DNA of 6,274 nucleotides from a bacterium (lineage in GTDB: Bacteria; Fidelibacterota; Marinisomatia; Marinisomatales; JAHJCW01): assembly GCA_018812885.1 (NCBI GenBank), contig JAHJCW010000247.1, positions 1-6,274 on the forward strand. Reading direction: 5' to 3'. Shown here in pieces: positions 1 through 5,463 of this stretch. How positions within the stretch are numbered: the first letter of the stretch is position 1; each line of letters starts with the position of its first letter. Made by a program: the position numbers and the translations under genes. Under the pieces are notes generated by a model. The model saw only the letters and a list, made by a program, of their open reading frames with translations, searched no databases and was not told the DNA's origin.

Positions 1-3
1 ACA

Positions 4-26
4 ACTTTGCAATACAAAGTACTTTT
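4..26. promoter_or_regulatory. Inverted repeat upstream of the membrane protein/regulator operon (candidate operator)
   Basis: ACTTTG (4-9) and CAAAGT (15-20) are perfect inverted arms around a 5-base spacer. The right arm runs into ACTTT (21-25), so AAAGTACTTT (16-25) is also a perfect 10-base palindrome. The element ends a few bases before the Shine-Dalgarno of the first gene, a position where a bound protein could block transcription or translation start. Because the second gene of the operon encodes a winged-helix regulator, autoregulation through this site is an attractive inference. The window begins only three bases before the left arm, so the full element and the promoter may lie outside. 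Confidence 0.4.
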
Positions 27-30
27 TAAT

Positions 31-36
31 AAGGAG
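31..36 (+). promoter_or_regulatory. Shine-Dalgarno AAGGAG for the membrane protein gene
   Basis: AAGGAG ends 8 bases before the ATG at 45. An earlier ATG at 40 reads ATG-AAA-TGA and stops after two codons. Its TGA overlaps the ATG at 45, so the longer frame starting at 45 is the gene start. The overlapping mini-frame could in principle modulate initiation, but nothing else supports that. Confidence 0.7.
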
Positions 37-44
37 ATTATGAA

Positions 45-644
45 ATGAATAGTACGCAAAATGAAATTAATAATAACCTAAACGTTATTAAATCAATGAT
101 TGAAAAGACCAAAACCAATACCGCAGAATCCGGTTCGATATTTATTTTGTGGGGATGGTTAGTAATTACAGCTTCCGTATTGACTTACTTTTTTGTTTGC
201 AAGGAATGGTTTGATCGAATTGGCTATATATGGTTCTTATTAATGGGATTTGGAGTTGTGGCCACAATATTACTTGTCAATAGACATGTAAACAGAAAGA
301 GAGTAAAAACATATTCCCAATTAGCGTTATCAAATCTATGGTTTGCCTGTGGAATATCATTCTTCATCATAGCGTGGATAGGTCTTCCGTTAAAAGTTAT
401 ACCTTTTGAATCGCTCTATATCATAATGGCGGTCATTGCTGGAGTTGGGTTGTTTGCAACTAGTGGAATCTTGGATTGGAATATGCTGAGAGTTAGCGGC
501 ACTTTGTGGTGGGTTGCAGCAATTGTAATGATGTTTATCCATTGGCATTTTCACACATTGATCTTTGCTTTAGCGACTATTCCGGGTTACCTGATCCCTG
601 GTTACGCTTTGAATAAAAAATACAAAAAAAATCAAAATGCGTAA
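45..644 (+). CDS. Six-helix membrane protein of unknown function, paired with a winged-helix regulator
   Basis: This encodes a 199-residue integral membrane protein that I do not recognise as a named family. It starts with a polar, Asn/Lys-rich segment (residues 1-30, possibly helical: NLNVIKSMIEKTK). About six hydrophobic spans follow, near residues 31-50, 61-79, 95-113, 123-142, 152-168 and 170-188. A basic loop (NRHVNRKRVK, 79-88) separates spans 2 and 3, and the C-terminal tail (KKYKKNQ) is also basic. This charge pattern suggests a cytoplasmic N-terminus, loop and tail. No catalytic motif is visible. It has a good Shine-Dalgarno at 31-36, and its last 8 bases overlap the next gene, so the two are almost certainly co-transcribed and translationally coupled. 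A role as membrane sensor or partner of the regulator is inference from that coupling. Confidence 0.8.
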   Translation: MNSTQNEINNNLNVIKSMIEKTKTNTAESGSIFILWGWLVITASVLTYFFVCKEWFDRIGYIWFLLMGFGVVATILLVNRHVNRKRVKTYSQLALSNLWFACGISFFIIAWIGLPLKVIPFESLYIIMAVIAGVGLFATSGILDWNMLRVSGTLWWVAAIVMMFIHWHFHTLIFALATIPGYLIPGYALNKKYKKNQNA

Positions 645-936
645 GTTTGGAATGCTAGATCCAATTATTCACGCGCCAATTAGATTGGCAATACTTACCG
701 TGTTAATTTCGGTCAAATCTGCCGATTTCACATTTTTAAAGGAAGCTACGGAAACAACCGATGGTAATTTGAGCACGCACATCCAAAAATTAGAAAATGC
801 CAAGTATGTAAAAGTGTCAAAATCATTTGTTGGTAAAAAACCCAAGACAACTTTAAGTATTACTAAATTAGGGCGAAAAGCATATGAAAATTATGTGGAG
901 GAATTTTCAGCGTATTTAAAACACACGAGTGGTTAG
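637..936 (+). CDS. Small winged-helix (MarR/ArsR-like) transcriptional regulator
   Basis: This 99-residue protein is almost entirely one winged-helix DNA-binding domain of the type Pfam calls HTH_34. The recognisable order is LDPIIHAPIRLAILTVLIS (helix 1), FTFLKEATETTDGNLSTHIQKLENAKYV (helix-turn-helix with the typical DGNLS-HIQKLE recognition segment) and VSKSFVGKKPKTTLSITKLG (the wing), followed by a C-terminal helix. Family members bind palindromic DNA as dimers, with no separate ligand domain. The start at 637 overlaps the preceding stop (ATGCGTAA) and has no own Shine-Dalgarno, which fits translational coupling. Met6 at 652 is an alternative start and the domain would be intact from either. 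Candidate targets are the inverted repeats at 4-26 and 1062-1085. Family assignment is strong, but the regulated genes are inferred. Confidence 0.87.
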   Translation: MRKFGMLDPIIHAPIRLAILTVLISVKSADFTFLKEATETTDGNLSTHIQKLENAKYVKVSKSFVGKKPKTTLSITKLGRKAYENYVEEFSAYLKHTSG

Positions 937-951
937 AAGAGGTTGGGATTT

Positions 952-992
952 TACAATCATTTGTATTTATGGATTAAAAAGCAAAATTTGTA
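952..992 (+). promoter_or_regulatory. Possible promoter/operator half-sites in the receptor leader
   Basis: TACAA-TCAT-TTGTA (952-965) is a short inverted repeat. TTTG (960-963) is followed after 19 bases by AAAATTTG (983-990). This is one base away from the Bacteroidota-type promoter pattern TTTG-N19-TAnnTTTG. ATTTGTA occurs at 959-965 and 986-992 and again in the palindrome at 1062-1085. In DNA this AT-rich such matches arise readily by chance, so this is only a candidate promoter for the receptor gene. Confidence 0.25.
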
Positions 993-1061
993 TAACTAAA
1001 AGTAAGAATTGAAAAATTAATAGCAAAGATGGGTAAGCGTAACAGTTATAAACATAGTAAA

Positions 1062-1085
1062 TTTATTTGTAAAATTACAAATAAA
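1062..1085. promoter_or_regulatory. Perfect 24-base palindrome abutting the receptor Shine-Dalgarno
   Basis: TTTATTTGTAA (1062-1072) and TTACAAATAAA (1075-1085) are perfect inverted arms separated by AA. The right arm overlaps the ribosome-binding purines (AAAGGA, 1083-1088), and the receptor ATG is 11 bases after the palindrome. The element could be a dimeric repressor operator, with the winged-helix regulator encoded at 637-936 the obvious candidate. Alternatively it could be an RNA hairpin with a very tight loop that hides the ribosome-binding site. It contains the TTTG...CAAA half-sites also seen at 6-18, with different spacing. The symmetry is read directly from the sequence; the function is inferred. 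Confidence 0.5.
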
Positions 1086-1088
1086 GGA
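1083..1088 (+). promoter_or_regulatory. Shine-Dalgarno AAAGGA for the TonB-dependent receptor gene
   Basis: AAAGGA lies 8 bases before the ATG at 1097 and overlaps the right arm of the 1062-1085 palindrome. Access to this site would therefore depend on any protein or RNA structure formed there. Confidence 0.65.
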
Positions 1089-1096
1089 ACTGATAA

Positions 1097-2887
1097 ATGG
1101 AAAAAATTATTAATCACTTCCTCATCAAAGTGATTCTCTGTATTAGTTTATTTGGTATAGTTACCGGATTTGCTCAACAAGTTAGCAGGATAAACGGCGT
1201 TGTTATAGATAACAAGAAGCAGCCATTACTATATGTAAATGTATTTTTTATAGATAATCTTGAAGGTACAATGAGTGATAAAGATGGTCGTTTTACTATT
1301 AACACAAATATTTATGGGGATAGGAATTTACACTTCTCACATATTGGGTATGAGCAGCAGGAAATTACGGTACACATTGCACCAGGTGAATTAATCAATG
1401 TTAAAATCCAGCTTAAAAAAGCATTAATTGAAATGGATATGGTTACTGTTAGCGCCGAATCATTCACGATGGCTGATGAAGAGGGACAAACGCTAACGAG
1501 TATGGATATAGTGACAACCGCTGGTGCAGCAGCCGATATTTTTCGAGCGATTCAAACTTTTCCGGGTGTAACTCAAATAGATGAAGGTGCGGGTATGTAT
1601 GTTCGCGGTGGCGATGTGTCGGAAACCGTAGTACTATTAGACCAAGCTACATTAATTCATCCTTATCGGTATGAATCGGATACCGGTGGATATTTCGGGA
1701 TGATCAACCCGTTTTTACTATCGGGTACTTTTTTCTCCTCCGGTGGGTTCCCAGCAAAATATGGTAACGCACTTTCAGGTATCTTAGCAATGGAATCTTT
1801 AGGGTTTCCCGATAATTCCTCAGTTGATTTTGGTCTTGGATTAGCAGCTGTCTCATTAGGAGGGTCGTATATTTTGATTCCTGAAAAATTAGGCATTCGA
1901 TTCTCCGGAAATTACTCATATACAAAGTATCTTTTTAGGGTTAACGGCGGTGAGGAAAAATTTAAAAAAGTACCAATAAGTTGGGATGGAAACCTAAGTT
2001 TGATTTATAAATATTCAGAGCGAGGGCAATTAAAATTGTTTAATTATATTAATCAGGACGACATTGGAATATTATACAAAAGTCCAGTTTATGCAGGAAC
2101 TTTCATTAGCGGTAATGAAAGTCTGCTGAATAATCTACAATGGCAACATCTGTTCCCCAGTAAATTATTATTGAAATCAAGTTTTTCAAAAAATGAATTT
2201 ATACAGAATATTGAGCTTGGCAATATGGATTTATCAACAACGGATGGGATGATAAAATGGAGAACGGATGCTTCTTTTCCTATTAGGAAAAAGGTAAAGT
2301 TGGGCACTGGATTTGAATTGGACAAATTAAAGACTACCATCGCTGGTTCTGTACCTGATGATCCAAACGATTTTCGCCCTGGCGCAGCAATAAATACATT
2401 TTCTACAGATTATCTAACAAAGCACATTGGTGCTTACATTGATGGCGAAATTAGTATCTCACCGCGTCTATTTACTATTTGCGGTATTCGATTAGATTAT
2501 TTAACAAATGGTGATGAAATAACAATTGATCCACGCTTTTCAATCGGGTATCGATTAACAGAAAACCAAATAGCAAAATTTGCAACAGGGCTATATCACC
2601 AGTACCCGTTAGCGCGATACAGTGATGAAACCATAGGCAACCCTAATTTAAACTCTCAAGAGGCAATACACTATATTGTTGGATATGAATATAAATCCGA
2701 TATAACCAATGTCAAAATTGAAACATATCGTAAAAATTATAATGATCTCCTACTAAGTGATTCTACACAAAATTATATAAATGACGGTTATGGAAATGCT
2801 ATCGGGTTTGATTTTTTTGCCAAAGGAAATTTACCAATAATTTCTGGGTGGATTTCCTATAGTTACCTCATCGCTAAGCGCAAGTAA
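1097..2887 (+). CDS. TonB-dependent outer-membrane receptor, main part, ended by a premature TAA
   Basis: This encodes the first 596 residues of a receptor whose frame continues to 3265. TonB-dependent receptors import large or scarce substrates across the outer membrane using TonB energy. Residues 1-26 form a signal peptide (hydrophobic core FLIKVILCISLFGIV, likely cut after GFA). Residues 31-107 are a carboxypeptidase-regulatory-like beta domain (GVVIDNKKQPLLYVNVFF, GTMSDKDGRF), typical of Bacteroidota/FCB receptors. Residues about 113-235 are the plug (FPGVTQIDEGAGMYVRGGD, GGFPAKYGNALSG). From about residue 240 the sequence is barrel-like, with alternating beta strands. The TAA at 2885-2887 cuts the barrel about 125 residues before its end and removes the final strands needed for outer-membrane assembly, so this product alone should not be functional. 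The substrate cannot be deduced. The start is set by AAAGGA at 1083-1088. Confidence 0.85.
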   Translation: MEKIINHFLIKVILCISLFGIVTGFAQQVSRINGVVIDNKKQPLLYVNVFFIDNLEGTMSDKDGRFTINTNIYGDRNLHFSHIGYEQQEITVHIAPGELINVKIQLKKALIEMDMVTVSAESFTMADEEGQTLTSMDIVTTAGAAADIFRAIQTFPGVTQIDEGAGMYVRGGDVSETVVLLDQATLIHPYRYESDTGGYFGMINPFLLSGTFFSSGGFPAKYGNALSGILAMESLGFPDNSSVDFGLGLAAVSLGGSYILIPEKLGIRFSGNYSYTKYLFRVNGGEEKFKKVPISWDGNLSLIYKYSERGQLKLFNYINQDDIGILYKSPVYAGTFISGNESLLNNLQWQHLFPSKLLLKSSFSKNEFIQNIELGNMDLSTTDGMIKWRTDASFPIRKKVKLGTGFELDKLKTTIAGSVPDDPNDFRPGAAINTFSTDYLTKHIGAYIDGEISISPRLFTICGIRLDYLTNGDEITIDPRFSIGYRLTENQIAKFATGLYHQYPLARYSDETIGNPNLNSQEAIHYIVGYEYKSDITNVKIETYRKNYNDLLLSDSTQNYINDGYGNAIGFDFFAKGNLPIISGWISYSYLIAKRK

Positions 2888-3265
2888 TTAGAATATTTGA
2901 AGTTGGTTCCCACTGACTATGATATACGGCATAATCTTACAACAGCTCTGAAAGCTTCAATTAGAAATAGTATTGGTATCGGGGTGACATACCGTTATTT
3001 TTCCGGCAAACCCTATACAGCAGCATTTAATGAATGGAACGCAGAACGATTACCAGCTATACAGCGTTTTGATATGTCTTTAAGTTATTTCTTTCCATTT
3101 GGTAACCAAAATTTCTTTGTTATGTATGGTGCTGTTTCCAATCTCTTAGATAGACAGAATGTATATGGTTATATCTATTCACCGGATTATTCTGAAAGAA
3201 CAAAATTGACAAGTACCTATGGCAGGAGTTATTATTTTGGATTTATCACTTCAATAAATCTTTAG
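2888..3265 (+). pseudogene. C-terminal barrel of the same TonB-dependent receptor, detached by the in-frame TAA
   Basis: This stretch lies in exactly the same frame as 1097-2887. Directly after the TAA the reading resumes as LEYLKLVPTDYDIRHNLT and runs 125 residues to TAG at 3263-3265. The LVPTDYDIRHNLT and YRYFSGKPYT segments, then NLLDRQNVYGYIY and the end SYYFGFITSINL, are typical last strands of TonB-dependent receptor barrels. A TTG at 2897 could formally start a 122-residue protein, but no Shine-Dalgarno precedes it and there is no signal peptide, so independent expression is unlikely. The simplest reading is one 722-codon receptor gene broken by a nonsense change. One substitution (for example GAA to TAA, giving KRKELEYL) would repair it. 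A sequence error is the main alternative. Confidence 0.8.
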
Positions 3266-3284
3266 TTAGAGAGGATATTATCAA

Positions 3285-3800
3285 ATGGAAAAGACATTTA
3301 AATATCACTATCAAGATTTTATTGCATATTTTTTAATGTTAGTATGTTTTCCCTTAAATCCACTTGTGTTATTGGAAATTATTCAGCCTCAAGAAAATAG
3401 ATTGTTATTTTATTTAGGAGCTGTTTCTTGGTTTGTAGGTATGATTTTCGTGATATATCCTATTATATATTTTAAACTGAAAGGTAATGTTAGTAAGGGG
3501 AAATCTTTTGTTAATACAAATACATTAGTAACGAGCGGGCTTTACTCGATTATCAGACATGTTCAATATACAGGAGGGATTTTTTCAATATTTATCGCTA
3601 CTCCCTTATTGTATCCGCATTGGATTTTTGTTTTTTTAGGTATACCTGGAATATTACTTATTTACCTTGGCGTTAAAAGAGAAGATAAATTATTGATTGA
3701 AAAATTTGGTAATGAATATAAAATGTATATAGATAAAGTTCCGACAATAAATATCTTTGCCGGAATTTTACGCAAATTAAAAGGTGCTTCTAAACGATAA
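3285..3800 (+). CDS. ICMT/PEMT-like integral membrane methyltransferase
   Basis: This 171-residue membrane protein resembles the isoprenylcysteine carboxyl methyltransferase/phospholipid methyltransferase superfamily, which uses S-adenosylmethionine to methylate lipid-like or prenylated substrates inside the membrane. Hydrophobic spans lie near residues 12-33, 42-63, 98-110 and 112-130. The family signature follows the usual order: LVTSGLYSIIRHVQY (81-95), then REDKLLIEKFGNEYKMYIDKVP (132-153), corresponding to the usual RHPxY and EExxLxxxFGxxYxxY motifs. Two deviations are visible: Val93 replaces the nearly invariant proline of RHPxY, and the usual Glu-Glu is Glu-Asp (133-134). Either may alter activity. 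The gene follows the receptor stop by 19 bases with a Shine-Dalgarno-like AGAGAGGA (3268-3275), so the two are probably co-transcribed. Bacterial members mostly have unknown substrates. Confidence 0.78.
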   Translation: MEKTFKYHYQDFIAYFLMLVCFPLNPLVLLEIIQPQENRLLFYLGAVSWFVGMIFVIYPIIYFKLKGNVSKGKSFVNTNTLVTSGLYSIIRHVQYTGGIFSIFIATPLLYPHWIFVFLGIPGILLIYLGVKREDKLLIEKFGNEYKMYIDKVPTINIFAGILRKLKGASKR

Positions 3801-3863
3801 AAAATTATAACAATCGCCACTATTGAAAATAGCCGTTCTAACATTGTGAAGTATAAACATAAT

Positions 3864-3869
3864 AAGGAG
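3864..3869 (+). promoter_or_regulatory. Shine-Dalgarno AAGGAG deciding the start at 3876
   Basis: AAGGAG ends 6 bases before the ATG at 3876. The frame is open further upstream to a GTG at 3846, but that start lacks a Shine-Dalgarno and would place ten polar, basic residues in front of the signal peptide. The ATG at 3876 is therefore preferred. Confidence 0.75.
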
Positions 3870-3875
3870 TTAAAA

Positions 3876-4625
3876 ATGAAGCGAATCATATTGTTCATAA
3901 TAGTCATCTTAGTAGCCGGAGCGTTTAGTCAGTCTTACAGTGAATATATTATACAAGGGAAAGAAAAAATCCAATCAGCTGTTAATGATTGGGATTTTAA
4001 AAAGATTCTGGATGCAAGAGCTTATTTCGAACGCGCGCTTGCACAGGGGGAAATGGATTGGCTTATTCATTATTATGTTGCGTATTGTGATTACCGGTTA
4101 ACTAGTTATATGTTCAGTAAAAATGATATGAAAGGCGCTAAAGATTATGTCAATGATGGCATTAAACACCTCAAAACTTGTATAGATACAAATCAAAAGT
4201 TTGCTGAAGCGTATGCTATGCTATCATCATTTTATGGGAACAAGATAGCTATGTTGCCTTGGGCAGGATTTTATTATGGACCTAAATCCGGTAAATTGAT
4301 GCAGCAAGCGACTATAATGGGAGAAGATAATCCTCGTGTTCAATTACAACGTGGGCTTTCATATTATTTTACGCCCGAGAGATGGGGTGGGTCCAAGCAA
4401 TTAGCTAAGGAAAACTTTCAAAAAGCCACTGAATTATTTCAGATTAAATCAGATAATTTGGTTTTGCCAGATTGGGGACATAGTGAAACCTATGGTTGGT
4501 TAGGTTCAGTCGAAATAGATTTGGGTGATATGGATGCTGCCAAGGTTTATTTTGAAAAAGCACTGAAAATTGATCCTAATAATAATTGGGTGAAGTATCA
4601 ATTAATGCCTAAGCTGAAAAAATAG
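3876..4625 (+). CDS. Exported TPR-type protein of unknown function
   Basis: The protein has 249 residues. The start MKRIILFIIVILVAGAFSQS is a clear signal peptide or membrane anchor (core 4-17, possible cut near Ser18/Gln19). There is no lipobox cysteine, so the product is likely periplasmic or loosely envelope-bound. The rest is alpha-helical with TPR-like repeats. An early one includes ARAYFERALAQGEMDWLIHYYVAYCDY (about 47-73) and a middle one AEAYAMLSSFYG (110-121). A PERWGGSKQLAKENFQKATELF segment spans about 167-188. The best canonical repeat is at about 203-243 (ETYGWLGSVEIDLGDMDAAKVYFEKALKIDP). TPRs mediate protein-protein contacts, so a scaffold or partner role is plausible. The gene lies 75 bases after the first methyltransferase-like gene and probably shares its transcript. 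I do not recognise a named family, and the partner is unknown. Confidence 0.75.
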   Translation: MKRIILFIIVILVAGAFSQSYSEYIIQGKEKIQSAVNDWDFKKILDARAYFERALAQGEMDWLIHYYVAYCDYRLTSYMFSKNDMKGAKDYVNDGIKHLKTCIDTNQKFAEAYAMLSSFYGNKIAMLPWAGFYYGPKSGKLMQQATIMGEDNPRVQLQRGLSYYFTPERWGGSKQLAKENFQKATELFQIKSDNLVLPDWGHSETYGWLGSVEIDLGDMDAAKVYFEKALKIDPNNNWVKYQLMPKLKK

Positions 4626-4729
4626 TTGTACCTGATAAATAAGGAGTTGGAAAACATCTAGAAAGATTAAAATGTTTAAAGTCGTAGTAATAATTGGTAG
4701 AGAGTCAATGAGATGTTAGAAGAAATTCA

Positions 4730-4764
4730 CGCCACTTTTTTTGTAGAAATAATGGTGATTTTTT
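4730..4764 (+). terminator. Weak candidate intrinsic terminator before the second methyltransferase-like gene
   Basis: CGCCA (4730-4734) can pair with TGGTG (4753-4757, one G-U pair). The inner T-run and AAATAA could extend this pairing with mismatches, and six Ts follow at 4759-4764. The stem is short and interrupted, and the T-run lies only 18 bases before the next start codon. It may therefore be an attenuator, or simply AT-rich noise. Confidence 0.25.
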
Positions 4765-4782
4765 AATGAAAAGGTAATAATT

Positions 4783-5301
4783 ATGAAAACAATGTTTTTT
4801 GTCTTTTTGGGGATATGTTTTGTATGTTATTTGATTCGTACAGTATTTAACGTATTAAGCTATAAGAATAGCCCGTTAGCAGAAAATAAAATAATTGTGA
4901 ACTCGATATTTATTGTAATGGGTATTTTATGGTTTTCATGGTTTCAAATGTGTTTTTTAGATCCGATTAAAATGAATATTCCTGGTTGGATTAGATATAT
5001 TGGTTTATTGTTATTTTTAATAGGTGTTTTTATTTTCATTATTTCACATATAAAACTGAAAGGATTTGAAGAAAAGGGAGAGCTAATTAAGGGTGGTATC
5101 TACTCAAAAATAAGGAATCCAATGTATTTAGGTTTCATAATTTGGATTATTGGGTTTCCGATATTTATGCAAAGCCTTATAACACTTGCATCCTCTTCTA
5201 TATGGATTTTACATATTATATTTTGGAAAATATTAGAAGAAAAAGAGTTAGAGAAGAAATATAGTGAATATCGGGAATATAAAAAGAGGACGTGGTTTTA
5301 A
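4783..5301 (+). CDS. Second ICMT/PEMT-like integral membrane methyltransferase
   Basis: This 172-residue membrane protein belongs to the same superfamily as the product of 3285-3800 but is clearly divergent in sequence. Hydrophobic spans lie near residues 4-25, 37-58, 68-90 and 117-148. The C-terminal half carries the signature: LIKGGIYSKIRNPMYLG (101-117, containing the RNPxY variant common in this superfamily) and EEKELEKKYSEYREYKKRTWF (152-172), matching the conserved Glu-Glu and Y..Y pattern thought to contact S-adenosylmethionine and substrate. Both key motifs look intact, so this copy is more likely to be active than the first. A GAAAAGG Shine-Dalgarno (4768-4774) sits 8 bases before the ATG. 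The 157-base gap upstream suggests its own promoter or an attenuated transcript. The substrate is unknown; prenylated cysteine, isoprenoid or phospholipid head groups are family precedents only. Confidence 0.8.
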   Translation: MKTMFFVFLGICFVCYLIRTVFNVLSYKNSPLAENKIIVNSIFIVMGILWFSWFQMCFLDPIKMNIPGWIRYIGLLLFLIGVFIFIISHIKLKGFEEKGELIKGGIYSKIRNPMYLGFIIWIIGFPIFMQSLITLASSSIWILHIIFWKILEEKELEKKYSEYREYKKRTWF

Positions 5302-5328
5302 TATCTAAAGATAAAACTAGTATCAAAT

Positions 5329-5370
5329 AGCATTTACTAAAATGGTATAGTACAATGGTAGATAAATGCT
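5329..5370. repeat. Inverted repeat / hairpin after the second methyltransferase-like gene
   Basis: AGCATTTA (5329-5336) and TAAATGCT (5363-5370) are perfect 8-base arms. The stem continues as CTA (5337-5339) with TAG (5359-5361) across a single bulged A, giving 11 pairs around a 19-base loop. The loop region contains AATGGTA twice (5341-5347 and 5354-5360). The hairpin starts 28 bases after the stop at 5301 and is followed by a T-rich but interrupted stretch. It could stabilise the 3' end or act as a poor terminator. No mobile-element context is visible. Confidence 0.4.
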
Positions 5371-5384
5371 GAATTCTTATTTTC

Positions 5385-5444
5385 ATCACTAATTATTCTA
5401 TCACTGATCAATTCACCAATAACTATTCTGCCAATTACCAAATT
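5385..5444. repeat. Four degenerate 15-base tandem units just upstream of the CysQ-like gene
   Basis: Reading from 5385, four consecutive 15-mers are related: ATCACTAATTATTCT, ATCACTGATCAATTC, ACCAATAACTATTCT and GCCAATTACCAAATT. Units 1 and 3 agree at 12 of 15 positions, units 1 and 2 at 10, and units 3 and 4 at 9. On the minus strand they would read as a five-residue periodicity (NLVIG, RIVIG, ELISD, RIISD), but that frame has no support as a gene. These may be old tandem duplications or chance similarity in AT-rich DNA. Confidence 0.25.
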
Positions 5445-5463
5445 TATGGTTACATTTCGCACA

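Noticed and set aside
1919..1936. TACAAAGTATCTTTTTA in the receptor gene resembling the 13-29 operator region
   Set aside because: It encodes conserved-looking barrel sequence (YTKYLF), lacks the inverted partner, and is likely chance similarity in AT-rich DNA.
2885..2887. Genome-wide TAA reassignment or programmed readthrough
   Set aside because: TAA ends other genes in the window (644, 3800, 5301). No known readthrough context such as a following CARYYA, and no obvious downstream stem, is present.
2897..3265. Independent 122-residue gene starting at TTG
   Set aside because: It has no Shine-Dalgarno and no signal peptide. The same frame reads through from the receptor gene apart from one TAA, and the content is the terminal barrel strands of that receptor.
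3815..3833. CTATT-GAA-AATAG mini-hairpin and the CGCCACT heptamer shared with 4730-4736
   Set aside because: The stem is only five weak pairs with no T-tract, and a shared 7-mer over this length is not beyond chance.
3846..3875. Upstream GTG start for the TPR-type protein
   Set aside because: There is no Shine-Dalgarno at the GTG, whereas AAGGAG precedes the ATG at 3876. The longer form would bury the signal peptide behind a polar extension.
5302..5313. TATCT-AA-AGATA short palindrome after the second methyltransferase-like gene
   Set aside because: It has five weak A/T-rich pairs with a two-base centre and no following T-run, too little to call a terminator or operator.
5343..5440. tRNA-like look of TATAGTACAATGGTAGA with TGGTA/TACCA ends
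   Set aside because: The D-stem and anticodon stem do not pair, there is no GTTCRANYC T-loop, and the span does not fit a standard cloverleaf.
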